Shown here piece after piece: positions 17,333 through 25,653 of a stretch of 64,000 bases of DNA. The notes beneath the pieces were generated by a model. That model was not told the DNA's origin, did no database searches, and was given only the letters and a program-made list of their open reading frames with translations. Within the stretch, counting starts at the first letter, position 1, and the number at the start of each line of letters is the position of its first letter. The stretch lies in NCBI RefSeq assembly GCF_036567765.1, contig NZ_DATCTU010000006.1:1-64000 (forward strand), written 5' to 3'. A program made the position numbers and the translations under genes. This DNA comes from Pseudobacteroides sp. Lineage in GTDB: Bacteria > Bacillota > Clostridia > Acetivibrionales > DSM-2933.

Positions 17333-18562
17333 ATGGATAACATCAAATTTTTACCCGGACAGCTTGTTGAAATAACTACAAATTCAGGTAATGTTTGTGA
17401 CATCTATGAAAGCAAACTCCTGTCAATGGATCAGAACTACCTTGAAATCACGCAGCCTAGTAAAAGCGGAGTATTTTCGACTATACCTACAGGCTATAAT
17501 TTGAGCCTTAAAACAAATACTCCCTATGGTTTAATACAATTTAATTCAAAGGTTGTTGGTAAAAATCCTGAAAATAACTCTCTCTTTATTAGCTTGCCTC
17601 AAGACTTGACAAACGCAATTAACACAACAATAGGATCAAACGCAATGATGAAAAAGGCATGCAAGTTTGTAACTATAACAAGCGGTAAAGGTGGTACTGG
17701 AAAATCCTGCTTTGCTATTAATTTTGCCATATCATTGGCAAAAAGAAATAAAAAAGTTGTACTTCTTGATGCAGATTTGGGAATGGCTAATATAGATGTA
17801 CTACTGAAATTGTCCCCGGTTTATAACCTGACAGATGTTATAAGGGGTGCAAAAACACTTGAGGAAGTTATAATTGACGGTCCAGGTGATATAAAGGTGA
17901 TCCCTGGGGGCAACGGGCTTTTTGAGCTTTCAAACTTATCTCCCCAGCAAATACAAAAAATAACCGAAGGTCTCACAGCCCTTGAAAAAGATTTTGATTA
18001 TATCTTAATAGACACAAGTGCCGGCCTTTCCCCAGTTTTAAACGACCTGGTTATATACACACATGAGACAATACTTGTAACAACACCTGAGCCTCATGCA
18101 ATATCAGATACTTTTTCAATTCTTAAGGTTTTGATATCAAGGCATCACTGCTTGAACCTTAAGCTTGTTGTAAACAAATGCGAATCGCCCCAGGAAGGCG
18201 AATCCGTTACAAAAAGGATCTCGGGTGTAATAGGCAGATTCCCCAATTGTACATTTTCTTCACTTGGGTACATACCCGAAAGCATTTTGGTCAGTAAATC
18301 GGTGAAGAATCAATCATCATTTTTAATTACATACCCAGAATCAGATGTTGCGGAATGTATTGAATCCGTAGTTGATGTAGAGCTGGGTGAGCCACGCAAA
18401 GTCAAGGTTATTGACAAAAACCAGAACGAAAAGGTAATAAATCCGTTCCCTGGAGTTCCCGGAACTGAGAATCAAGGAGCTGAAAAACCCTTCCTGCCTG
18501 TACGCGAAAACTCCAGTTCAACATTTGTAAGCAGGCTGAAAGATCTTTTCAATAAAGCATGA
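17333..18562 (+). CDS. YcgR-N (PilZN)-like domain fused to a MinD/FlhG-type ATPase
   Basis: A 409-residue protein. Residues 1-95 resemble the flagellar-brake N-domain of YcgR (FLPGQLVEI, GLIQFNSKVVG, NNSLFISLPQ). Residues about 110-350 are a MinD/ParA ATPase with deviant Walker A SGKGGTGKS (117-125), LLDADLGMANIDVLL and DYILIDTSAGLS. The tail (KVKVIDKNQNEK and beyond) is low-complexity and ends RLKDLFNKA, possibly an amphipathic membrane-targeting helix. No PilZ c-di-GMP motif is seen. FlhG-type ATPases set flagellar or pilus number; the N-domain suggests an envelope or motility link, but no motility gene is nearby. Confidence 0.82.
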   Translation: MDNIKFLPGQLVEITTNSGNVCDIYESKLLSMDQNYLEITQPSKSGVFSTIPTGYNLSLKTNTPYGLIQFNSKVVGKNPENNSLFISLPQDLTNAINTTIGSNAMMKKACKFVTITSGKGGTGKSCFAINFAISLAKRNKKVVLLDADLGMANIDVLLKLSPVYNLTDVIRGAKTLEEVIIDGPGDIKVIPGGNGLFELSNLSPQQIQKITEGLTALEKDFDYILIDTSAGLSPVLNDLVIYTHETILVTTPEPHAISDTFSILKVLISRHHCLNLKLVVNKCESPQEGESVTKRISGVIGRFPNCTFSSLGYIPESILVSKSVKNQSSFLITYPESDVAECIESVVDVELGEPRKVKVIDKNQNEKVINPFPGVPGTENQGAEKPFLPVRENSSSTFVSRLKDLFNKA

Positions 18563-18564
18563 TT

Positions 18565-18601
18565 AAAAGCACTGAATATTTTTAATACTCAGTGCTTTTT
18601 G
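18565..18601. terminator. Bidirectional terminator
   Basis: Stem AAAAGCACTGA / TCAGTGCTTTT with A and T tracts on both sides, shared by the convergent MinD-like and gmk-like genes. Confidence 0.9.
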
Positions 18602-18606
18602 ATATA

Positions 18607-19161
18607 TTAACCCTTAAGAGACTCGTTATATTCCTTTATGATAATATCCTTAATTCTTTCAACAGTTTCTTCCAGCTGATCATTAATTAAGATGTATTTA
18701 TATGTATCGGCCATTGCTTCTTCATGCTCGAAACGTGCAAGCCGGACTTCAATACGCTCTTCGCCCCTACCCTTCAGCCTTTCAATAAGCTGCTCCTTTG
18801 ACTTGGGCTTTAGGTAAATGGTTACAACATTATTTATTCTTTTAACCAGATTCTGAGTGCCGTCCACATCTATATCCTTAATGAGAATTTTATTGCCCTT
18901 GAATTTTTCATTTATTATTTTTTTGGACGTTCCATAGTAAAAGCCATGAACTATCTGGTGCTCAACAAGTTCATCCCCCTCTATCATCCGCTCAAACTCT
19001 TCCTTTGAAACGAAGATATAAGGTTTGCCTGTCTCTTCACCGGGCCTTTTTTCTCTAGTGGTCATTGTTGGCATAAGCTCTACATTATCCATATCTTCTA
19101 AAATCCTATTTATAATAGTGTTCTTTCCTACCCCGGAACTTCCTGATAATATAACCAGCAT
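18607..19161 (-). CDS. Guanylate kinase-like protein
   Basis: A 184-residue P-loop kinase of the guanylate kinase fold: LSGSSGVGKNT at the N-terminus, TTREKRPGE GMP-binding segment, LIKDIDVDGTQNLVK. It departs from housekeeping Gmk at usually invariant positions (GPSGVGKGT becomes GSSGVGKNT, SATTR becomes PTMTTR), and it is not in the usual remA-gmk-rpoZ context. It may be a divergent paralogue acting on GMP or another nucleotide; the main gmk probably lies elsewhere. Confidence 0.8.
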   Translation of the reverse strand: MLVILSGSSGVGKNTIINRILEDMDNVELMPTMTTREKRPGEETGKPYIFVSKEEFERMIEGDELVEHQIVHGFYYGTSKKIINEKFKGNKILIKDIDVDGTQNLVKRINNVVTIYLKPKSKEQLIERLKGRGEERIEVRLARFEHEEAMADTYKYILINDQLEETVERIKDIIIKEYNESLKG

Positions 19162-19265
19162 ATACTACTCATCCTCACTTTAACTTATATTTATGGCAAT
19201 ATCAATAAATCTATTATATTTTAGAATGTCTAAAAACACAAGTTTTGATGCTTTCTATTTTTCAA

Positions 19266-19356
19266 GTCATGATCAAAAAATAACATCCGCTATAAATTTC
19301 GCTCATGTGTTGACTTAACTCGTCAGCACCCGCTCAAAAGCGGAAGTAATTTTTCC
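19266..19356. repeat. Family A hairpin element, copy 1
   Basis: Begins GTCATGATCAAAAAATAAC, has an outer stem (CATCCGCT / AGCGGAAGT region) and an inner stem GTGTTGAC / GTCAGCAC. The right terminal repeat is degenerate after TAATTTTT. It overlaps the 3' end of the broken gene at 19334-20092 and supplies its last few codons. Confidence 0.8.
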
Positions 19357-20092
19357 CTCTATCCTCCGAAATAATCTTGTCGCATGCTTCCGGGCATTCC
19401 TTTTTTATCCTTCCGTTCCATCCTGATTCCAGCCGCTTGTTCCATATTTCGTCTTCTTGGTCTAGATTATATTTAATATCCGCAACTACCAACAGATCAC
19501 TAAGTGTGCTGCAATGAGCCGAGGAATGCTTTAGGAAATTTGATACCACGGTCATGGACATATGGTAGTCATCAATATCTTCTGCAGGTCCTCCTCCAAT
19601 CAAGGCACCGATTATTTCTCCGGCTCCCTCATAAAGCTCCCTGCCTATGTCCGGTCCTTGTAAAGCCTTGTCAAGCTCACCATTAACGGCACAGGTGTAG
19701 GCAAGACACTCAGGCATAATGCTGTTGCTGCAGCCATGCTTTAAAAACCAGTCCTTTATTTCATCAGTATCAACTGAAGCCTTTCTACAAGATGTATCTT
19801 TCCCCATCCATGAACAGATTTTGCAAGACTGAAAAGTTTTTCGTTAGGGTCCGAAAAGGGCAATACCTATCTTAACAACACCTCTATGGGCACCTTATGA
19901 AGCAAACCATTTAGCTTCCTCATATAAAGCATCAAAGTTTAAATCAGATTGATTTCCTAAGAGATCAAGAAGGGGATCAACATACCCAAGTATTTCATCA
20001 TTCATAAAAACCATGTATGTTTCCCTTCTAGAAGCATTCGTCGGCTTAGTGGCCTGCTTCATTAATTGTAAATTGATTCCTTGCCAACCCAT
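19334..20092 (-). pseudogene. Broken HEAT-like/unknown gene, truncated by repeat A
   Basis: Three pieces in different frames read as one protein. First, 20092 to TAA at 19895 (FDALYEEAKWFAS), continuing in the same frame past the stop as AHRGVVKIGIALFG. Second, a shifted frame with PNEKLFSLAKSVHGWGKIHLVERL (about 19845-19775). Third, another frame from about 19775 to 19334 with TDEIKDWFLKHGC, ECLAYTCAVNGELDKAL and beyond. One stop and two frameshifts make it a pseudogene; its end is replaced by repeat A. The intact family appears to be a helical-repeat protein of unknown function (from memory of similar sequences). Confidence 0.7.
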
Positions 20093-20578
20093 GGCAACAG
20101 GACGGTATTCTTATTAAAGAAATTGAAGTTGCTCAGCTTGAACAAGATTAGTCTTTCATCGACTACCAACTTTGCCAAATTCCTGCATTATATCCTATAT
20201 ATCTTTAAAAGAACGAGGAATTTTGTAGATATTTCCCTGGAAATGTAGAATGTACAAACAACGTTTTTCATATACCGACATTTCTTTCAAAGATAATTTT
20301 CTATACCGTAAAAAATGTTGTTTTAGGACTATTATATTAAGGTATATATATAATACAATCATAAAATGATTGGTAAACAGATTACCATGAAGGGACTGAG
20401 TCCAATGAACTAGGACAAAACCATAAGAGGTAATGGAAAGTGCGAGGGATTTTAGTTGAGCAAAATCCAATATCATTTAAACGTGGTAAATTAAAAGGTT
20501 AGATATGATTATTGTATCTAACCTTTTAATTTGTAAGGGATTCTTTTAAATAGAATCCCTCTTCTTATTTCTTTCTAG
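20093..20578. other. Debris region with two hairpins, no confident gene
   Basis: No convincing gene is seen. A plus-strand scrap at about 20104-20151 (reading GILIKEIEVAQLEQD then stop) looks like a gene 3' end. A minus-strand 93-codon frame (20195-20476) lacks a ribosome binding site and family features. Two strong hairpins follow: AAAAGGTTAGATA / TATCTAACCTTTT (20491-20530) and AGGGATTC / GAATCCCT (about 20537-20561). Confidence 0.5.
20491..20530. terminator. Strong hairpin, terminator-like
   Basis: A 13-bp perfect stem flanked by A and T tracts, downstream (minus strand) of tRNA-Arg and also reachable by plus-strand transcripts. Confidence 0.65.
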
Positions 20579-20650
20579 CGTCCCGGACAGGAATCGAACC
20601 CGTATCAGTGGAACCGGAATCCACCGTCTTATCCATTAGACTACCGAGAC
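20579..20650 (-). tRNA. tRNA-Arg (anticodon CCG)
   Basis: A 72-base cloverleaf: acceptor GTCTCGG / CCGGGAC, D stem GTCT / AGAC, anticodon stem GTGGA / TCCAC with loop TTCCGGT, T stem ACGGG / CCTGT around TTCGATT. CCA is not encoded. Confidence 0.95.
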
Positions 20651-20942
20651 ATTATTTGATTTTCACTATTTTACCTATTTAAATATACTTTACTGGAAAA
20701 AGACTTAATAATATAATTTCCAAAAACCACTTTATTATATTACCATACATGTTTTTTTAGCACAAGGGTATTCTGATATACAAAACATAAATGGAATAAA
20801 TCTACACAAATTGAATAATTAAATTAAGAAGTATTCTCTCCTACGAAGACATTTTGCATATAGCACAAAGTATTTTTACTTATTGTATAATATGGTGAAT
20901 TTCGGTATTTTAGAATTACTAACATCCTTAAGGAGAAACAAA

Positions 20943-21281
20943 ATGAGTAATATTATAGAAAAATATAAAGAACAATTTTTGTATGAAAATGAATTGGAAT
21001 TTAAAAAAGAGTACTTTTGCACCAAAGAAAATAATGACCTAAATGAAATCGTTCAAAATGGTGAAGAAAGTGCGGTAAACAGAATTTTAGAAGAGTACAA
21101 TTATGATTTTGATGATGGTAAAAATACATATTTGTTTTACAGAAAAGTTCCACTGAACTATTCAAAAGAAGATATCGATCAATTTATACAGTTGAAAATG
21201 CTTGAATATACTAAAAATACAAATTCAAGCATTAATACTATGCTATATCTGTTTTTGCTAATGCATAAACCAGCCCATTAA
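20943..21281 (+). CDS. Small acidic protein of unknown function
   Basis: A 112-residue soluble protein, not recognised. The frame opens at 20883 but ATG 20943 has AAGGAG at good distance. Composition is acidic and helical (IIEKYKEQFLYENELEF, EDIDQFIQLKMLEYT). Its 3' end overlaps the convergent membrane-protein gene by 24 bases. Confidence 0.65.
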   Translation: MSNIIEKYKEQFLYENELEFKKEYFCTKENNDLNEIVQNGEESAVNRILEEYNYDFDDGKNTYLFYRKVPLNYSKEDIDQFIQLKMLEYTKNTNSSINTMLYLFLLMHKPAH

Positions 21282-21875
21282 TTTGTCCATAGCAAAGTTC
21301 AGGGCTATTCCTACAATATAGTACCAGAAAAAGACTATAGGAAAAATAAGAGTTTTGAATTTCTGATCAAAAATAAAAATGGATTTTATTCCTCTTGATA
21401 CAATTGCAGCTAGCCATATCTGTATACCCACGAATAAAAGCATGAGGAATGCCAATAGCTCAATATTTTTTTCTGCATCCGCCTTATATACCAGGTAGCT
21501 TAAAATCATGGCAGGTATAAAGATAATGCAATTTGCTGTAATTTGGATTTTCATTATCTTTACTATTGAGCCTCTATCCTCTTTTGCATTCTTGTCTGAT
21601 CTAAGCTTTTTTACAATATCAAAAAAAGGCACCGAGAAAAACACCACATCGGCTATTCCATAAGCTGCAATAAATAATAATGAGTAAAAGAGATTCAGTT
21701 TTAAATCTGCCGATGCCTTACCGGTAAACGCATCTAGAAGTTTTTCGCTGATAGAAAATATGTAATCAATTATTCCTAGAGCAAATACACCAATAATTAG
21801 CGTTAGAATTCTATCGGTAAACTTCTTGTATATTTTTTCCGGTAGCAAAATCAGTTCAAATATCTTTTTAAGCAT
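21258..21875 (-). CDS. Multi-pass membrane protein, Yip1-like
   Basis: A 205-residue protein with about five hydrophobic segments (TLIIGVFALGIIDYIF, LNLFYSLLFIAAYGIADVVFF, IIFIPAMILSYLV, LLAFLMLLFVGIQIWLAAI and one C-terminal). The layout resembles the Yip1 domain family of bacterial membrane proteins; no catalytic motif. AAGGAGA precedes the ATG. Function unknown. Confidence 0.75.
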   Translation of the reverse strand: MLKKIFELILLPEKIYKKFTDRILTLIIGVFALGIIDYIFSISEKLLDAFTGKASADLKLNLFYSLLFIAAYGIADVVFFSVPFFDIVKKLRSDKNAKEDRGSIVKIMKIQITANCIIFIPAMILSYLVYKADAEKNIELLAFLMLLFVGIQIWLAAIVSRGIKSIFIFDQKFKTLIFPIVFFWYYIVGIALNFAMDKLMGWFMH

Positions 21876-22071
21876 TGCATTTCTCCTTGATATAATTCCA
21901 GTTAACCATAGTTTAATACGGTATTTAACGGTAAATCAAAATATTTGTCATGAAATCCTGACAGTAAATAAATCATTACATATTATAATATAGCTTAACC
22001 GGAATAAAATCAATGGAAATGAGTTATTATGGCTGTTTTCTTTATATAATGCAAGATTAATCACAACTTAC

Positions 22072-22416
22072 CTAGAGGAAATTTACAACAACATAAATAA
22101 GTAGTACCAAGCTGCCGGCAAGAGCAAGGTTTATTATCATGTTTCTTAGGATCTTTGATTTTGACATATTTACTTCTTTAAAATTCAAATCAATTCCTGA
22201 AGCAATCTTATACTTGTTTTCCTTTATGAAGTTATTGATTACGCTTTCAGCCTCACTTAAAAGATATCCATTATCCTTGTTGTTCTTAATAATGGATGCG
22301 GAGTCGCTAGCCTTACCTGCCCCCGCATCAGTTTTAAGAATCAATATTGCTTCTTCAATGAGGTTTGAATGTATATCCTTTATTATTACTATTCTTTTCG
22401 TATTGCCAAGTACCAT
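22072..22416 (-). CDS. Small C-tail-anchored protein, unknown
   Basis: A 114-residue protein with a soluble, alanine/serine-rich N-terminal part and a single C-terminal membrane segment (MIINLALAGSLVLLIYVVV near residues 92-110). Start ATG 22416 with TTGGAGGG upstream. It lies next to spoIIE with the same orientation, but repeat A lies between them. No family recognised. Confidence 0.65.
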   Translation of the reverse strand: MVLGNTKRIVIIKDIHSNLIEEAILILKTDAGAGKASDSASIIKNNKDNGYLLSEAESVINNFIKENKYKIASGIDLNFKEVNMSKSKILRNMIINLALAGSLVLLIYVVVNFL

Positions 22417-22504
22417 TTTTATCCCTCCAAGATATACTCAGATATATTTGAAGGTAGTTTATGATAATTTTTAATTATTTATACATTTAATTACTTTTTA
22501 TTTG

Positions 22505-22600
22505 GTCATGATCAAAAAATAACTTCCGCTATAAATTTCGCTCATGTGTTGACTCAACTCGTCACCCACTCAAAAGCGGAAGTAACTTTTCATTCATGCC
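22505..22600. repeat. Family A hairpin element, copy 2
   Basis: A complete 96-bp copy. The left end GTCATGATCAAAAAATAACT and the reverse complement of the right end GGCATGAATGAAAAGTTACT form about 24-bp imperfect terminal inverted repeats; inside are ACTTCCGCT / AGCGGAAGT and GTGTTGACT-type arms. It ends exactly at the base before the spoIIE stop codon, and read on the minus strand it ends in TTATTTTTTG, as a terminator would. Confidence 0.85.
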
Positions 22601-24988
22601 TTAGCTAACCTTTTTCCACACTTTTGCAACAACTGCTAACATATCATCGCAAGGCTTGCTGTCGCATTTTTTATAAGCTTCGTTTAGTATAGCATCAGCT
22701 ATTTCCTGCGGGTTCTTGGTACTTATGTCATTTATAAAATTTATAAAACCTTCATCATTATTTCCATTTTCCTTTTTAAAGGCATCCAGCACACCGTCTG
22801 TAACATGTATAAGGAATTCTCCCGAACCTATACTTCTTTTTAGTATTTCCGTCTCAATGTTACTAAGTATTCCCGCAGGTAAAGAAATCGATTTTACAAC
22901 ATCAACCTTATGTTCACGTTTAATAAACGTGGATACCGCTCCCGTTTTCACGAATTCCACCTCTCCGTTATACAGGTCTATAACCGACATATCTATTGTA
23001 GAAAATGCTTCTTCCTCTGACTTTAAAACCAAAACCGAGTTTATAAGCTTAACCGACATATCCTTGTCAAAGCCTGATTCCATGAACTGTTCCAGCATGT
23101 TTATTGTCGCCCTGCTGTGAACAGCTGCCTTGTAGCCGCTTCCCATTCCATCGCTTAATGCCACTATGTATTTTCCGTTTCCGGTGTTTAAAAATGTATA
23201 ATTATCTCCTGAAACAATGCTGTTATATTTTGATAGCTTTGAAACACCTGTAGTAACACTGTAAATCTCTTCTTCAATAAGCTTAATTGTGCAATGACTA
23301 TCCTTTATACCCTTTTGACATTCAATTGCCTCCTTTGCCATCTTCCTGCCCAAAGCCTCTGTAGCGATTTTTTCAACAGTATTTACACACAAACGCTTTC
23401 CTCCGCATCCCTTATGCGTTATGGATACCTCATACTTGCCCCATATAGTTTCCAGAACCCTCACATCTCTAACCCTTATACCTGCTTTTTCCAAACTCTG
23501 AATCAAACTATTCTCCAGATCAAGTTTAAAGTTAACCTCGGTATCGATTTCACATGCAAGTTTGGAAACAACCTTAGATAGTCCCTCCAATTGTTGTGAC
23601 ACAAGCTCTCTGCTCTCACATATTCTGCTTTTCCAAACCATGTCCACTTTGAAAAGCTCATATACATTATTTACCGACATAACAAAATCATTTATTCTTT
23701 CACACCTGTCCATAAAATACTTTGGTATATCGCTGCTTTCAATCCTTCCTTTATCTTCTAAAGTTTCAACAATCTTAAACATTACCTGATATGTATTATA
23801 AAAATTTCTGTCCCAGCAGTGGAGACACAAACAGCAGTCCTTACAAACCCTATCCGCTACCCTGTCAAATAAAACAGATATATCCTGCTTGTCCGCCATT
23901 GACTTTGTATCTGAAATCTCACAAAACGTCTTTGAGAGCTCACGAAATGTCTTTGAAAAACTGTTTAATCTATCTACGGTCATCTCCTTTATCCTATTTG
24001 TATAGTGAACGCTCCTATTACCTATATCAAAACTTGCCCCTACAAGGTTTGTTATATAGTCTGTAAACTTATTTGGAATTATTATAAATACCAGTACCGC
24101 AGCGATGATTTCTTTCATATATGTAAATGCTTCACCCGACACATTCATATATAGCATAAAAATTCCGCTTCCCAAAACAAAGCCTAGACTTGAACCTACC
24201 TTCCCAAGCTTTCTGAGTGTTCCTGTCATAAGACCGGATATGGCATATGATCCTATTATAAAAGGAGCAGATGGCAAATACAGGCTTGCAAATAGTCCCA
24301 TCGTAACTCCCGAAGCCGCTCCTACACCGGCACCGCATCTAAACCCGCATACTAAAATGATAGTTATGCTGAGCAGATTTTTAAGAACAACTCCCATGAT
24401 CTGAACATCCGCCAGTCCGGCAATGCCTACGGCAGTTAATATTGTAACACTTATTATCTCTTCATTGTTTAATGCTGATTTTTTCTGAATCCCGGATAAG
24501 GCATTTCTAAATATATATACAAGAAGAAAAATTAACAACCCATGAAATAAAGCTTTCAAAACATCATAAAGAAGGAATCCCTGCATGTAAATTATTACAA
24601 ATTCAGGAATAAGGGTGGCAAGCAGTGCAAAAATAGCTACTTTTGTAGTTGAATAGCCCTTACCAGAATTAACCATTGTGCAAAATATACTAAACAGGAA
24701 CATGGCTGCTAAGGTTATATATACCTGTTCCGGGGCTGCCCTTGTTATCATGCCCATAATAACGGATATTCCTATTAAATATCTGCTGCACTCCGTACCT
24801 GCTGCTGAAGCAAATAAGGCCATTCCAAAGGGCAATATACCTCCTGCAATGGAAGCCCTGCCGATTAAAAATGATACCGGAAGCAATATAAGGTTACTTC
24901 CTGTTAATAAGTTGATAAAACTTCCCATCTTCCCATAGGTTTTTGCCGTATTATTAAATCTTTGATACGGTAAATATCCCAATTTCAT
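22601..24988 (-). CDS. spoIIE: Stage II sporulation protein E
   Basis: A 795-residue membrane PP2C phosphatase that dephosphorylates SpoIIAA to release sigma-F in the forespore and helps polar septation. About ten N-terminal membrane helices (residues 25-310), a central cytoplasmic region with a Cys-rich stretch (CKDCCLCLHCWDR near residue 380), and a C-terminal PP2C domain with ALSDGMGSGYKAA and ITDG-type HVTDGVLDAF metal-binding aspartates. It lies beside tRNA genes as in B. subtilis. Its 3' end is directly flanked by repeat A. Confidence 0.97.
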   Translation of the reverse strand: MKLGYLPYQRFNNTAKTYGKMGSFINLLTGSNLILLPVSFLIGRASIAGGILPFGMALFASAAGTECSRYLIGISVIMGMITRAAPEQVYITLAAMFLFSIFCTMVNSGKGYSTTKVAIFALLATLIPEFVIIYMQGFLLYDVLKALFHGLLIFLLVYIFRNALSGIQKKSALNNEEIISVTILTAVGIAGLADVQIMGVVLKNLLSITIILVCGFRCGAGVGAASGVTMGLFASLYLPSAPFIIGSYAISGLMTGTLRKLGKVGSSLGFVLGSGIFMLYMNVSGEAFTYMKEIIAAVLVFIIIPNKFTDYITNLVGASFDIGNRSVHYTNRIKEMTVDRLNSFSKTFRELSKTFCEISDTKSMADKQDISVLFDRVADRVCKDCCLCLHCWDRNFYNTYQVMFKIVETLEDKGRIESSDIPKYFMDRCERINDFVMSVNNVYELFKVDMVWKSRICESRELVSQQLEGLSKVVSKLACEIDTEVNFKLDLENSLIQSLEKAGIRVRDVRVLETIWGKYEVSITHKGCGGKRLCVNTVEKIATEALGRKMAKEAIECQKGIKDSHCTIKLIEEEIYSVTTGVSKLSKYNSIVSGDNYTFLNTGNGKYIVALSDGMGSGYKAAVHSRATINMLEQFMESGFDKDMSVKLINSVLVLKSEEEAFSTIDMSVIDLYNGEVEFVKTGAVSTFIKREHKVDVVKSISLPAGILSNIETEILKRSIGSGEFLIHVTDGVLDAFKKENGNNDEGFINFINDISTKNPQEIADAILNEAYKKCDSKPCDDMLAVVAKVWKKVS

Positions 24989-25028
24989 CTTTTGTTACCT
25001 CCTCCAATATTTTTAAACCACACGGAAG

Positions 25029-25061
25029 ATTATAATTTAAACAGCAGATAAAACATGTCAC
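25029..25061 (-). promoter_or_regulatory. Spo0A-type spoIIE promoter with 21-bp spacer
   Basis: On the minus strand GTGACA (25056-25061), 21 bases, TATAAT (25029-25034), 41 bases before spoIIE. The over-long 21-bp spacer is the known hallmark of Spo0A-activated sigma-A promoters spoIIE and spoIIG in B. subtilis. 0A-box-like CAACGAA (25064-25070) adjoins the -35 and TGTCAAA lies at 25088-25094. Confidence 0.65.
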
Positions 25062-25270
25062 TTTTCGTTGTCTTAAGCAAAATTATTTTTGACACATATC
25101 ATCAAAACATCGGGACAATATACACTACAATAAGTATAATCTAACAAGACAAGTTAATTAGGTTTATGTTTGATTTAGCAGCTAAAAGTAGATTCTTGCA
25201 TAAATTTGTCATTAAAATATTATAAAGAAAAGAAATTGTGATGCAGTATACACAATAATTATGTAGACAT

Positions 25271-25313
25271 AAACAAAGGATCCAAGGTTTCGTAAAACCT
25301 TGGATCCTTTGTT
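25271..25313 (-). terminator. Terminator of the tRNA-Met-Glu-Val operon
   Basis: A very strong stem, AAAGGATCCAAGGTTT / AAACCTTGGATCCTTT, right after the 3' end of tRNA-Val. Confidence 0.9.
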
Positions 25314-25389
25314 TGGTGGGCACTATAGGGCTCGAACCTATGACCCTCTGCTTGTAAGGCAGATGCTCTCCCAGCTGAGCTAAGCGCCC
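25314..25389 (-). tRNA. tRNA-Val (anticodon TAC)
   Basis: A 76-base cloverleaf with encoded CCA: acceptor GGGCGCT / AGTGCCC, anticodon stem TCTGC / GCAGA with loop CTTACAA, T loop TTCGAGC. Confidence 0.97.
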
Positions 25390-25393
25390 GTAA

Positions 25394-25465
25394 TGACCCA
25401 TAGGGGAGTCGAACCCCTGTTATCGCCGTGAAAGGGCGGTGTCTTGACCACTTGACCAATGGGCC
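25394..25465 (-). tRNA. tRNA-Glu (anticodon TTC)
   Basis: A 72-base cloverleaf, acceptor GGCCCAT / ATGGGTC, anticodon loop CTTTCAC between CCGCC and GGCGA, T loop TTCGACT. CCA not encoded. Confidence 0.97.
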
Positions 25466-25470
25466 TTAAG

Positions 25471-25544
25471 TAGCGGCGGTCGGATTTGAACCAACGACAC
25501 TGCGGGTATGAACCGCATGCTCTGGCCAACTGAGCTACGCCGCC
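25471..25544 (-). tRNA. tRNA-Met (anticodon CAT)
   Basis: A 74-base cloverleaf, acceptor GGCGGCG / CGCCGCT, anticodon stem TGCGG / CCGCA with loop TTCATAC. It lacks the three G-C pairs and mismatched first pair of initiator tRNA, so elongator Met is likely; a lysidine tRNA-Ile cannot be fully excluded. Confidence 0.92.
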
Positions 25545-25588
25545 AAGCGTTTACTGCTGTTATTACTTCATGACCAGCACGCTAGGAT

Positions 25589-25618
25589 ATTATAACAGGT
25601 ATTTTGTTAACATGTCAA
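25589..25618 (-). promoter_or_regulatory. Promoter of the tRNA-Met-Glu-Val operon
   Basis: TTGACA (25613-25618), 18 bases, TATAAT (25589-25594) on the minus strand, about 45 bases before tRNA-Met. Confidence 0.85.
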
Positions 25619-25653
25619 TAGATTTTTCAAAAAAATCTTATACTTTAACATTT

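Noticed and set aside
20340..20470. Possible structured RNA upstream of the hairpins
   Set aside because: Some short complementary stretches but no match to a known riboswitch core that I can recognise.
20195..20476. 93-codon minus-strand frame
   Set aside because: No ribosome binding site, no domain pattern, and it overlaps hairpin-rich debris.
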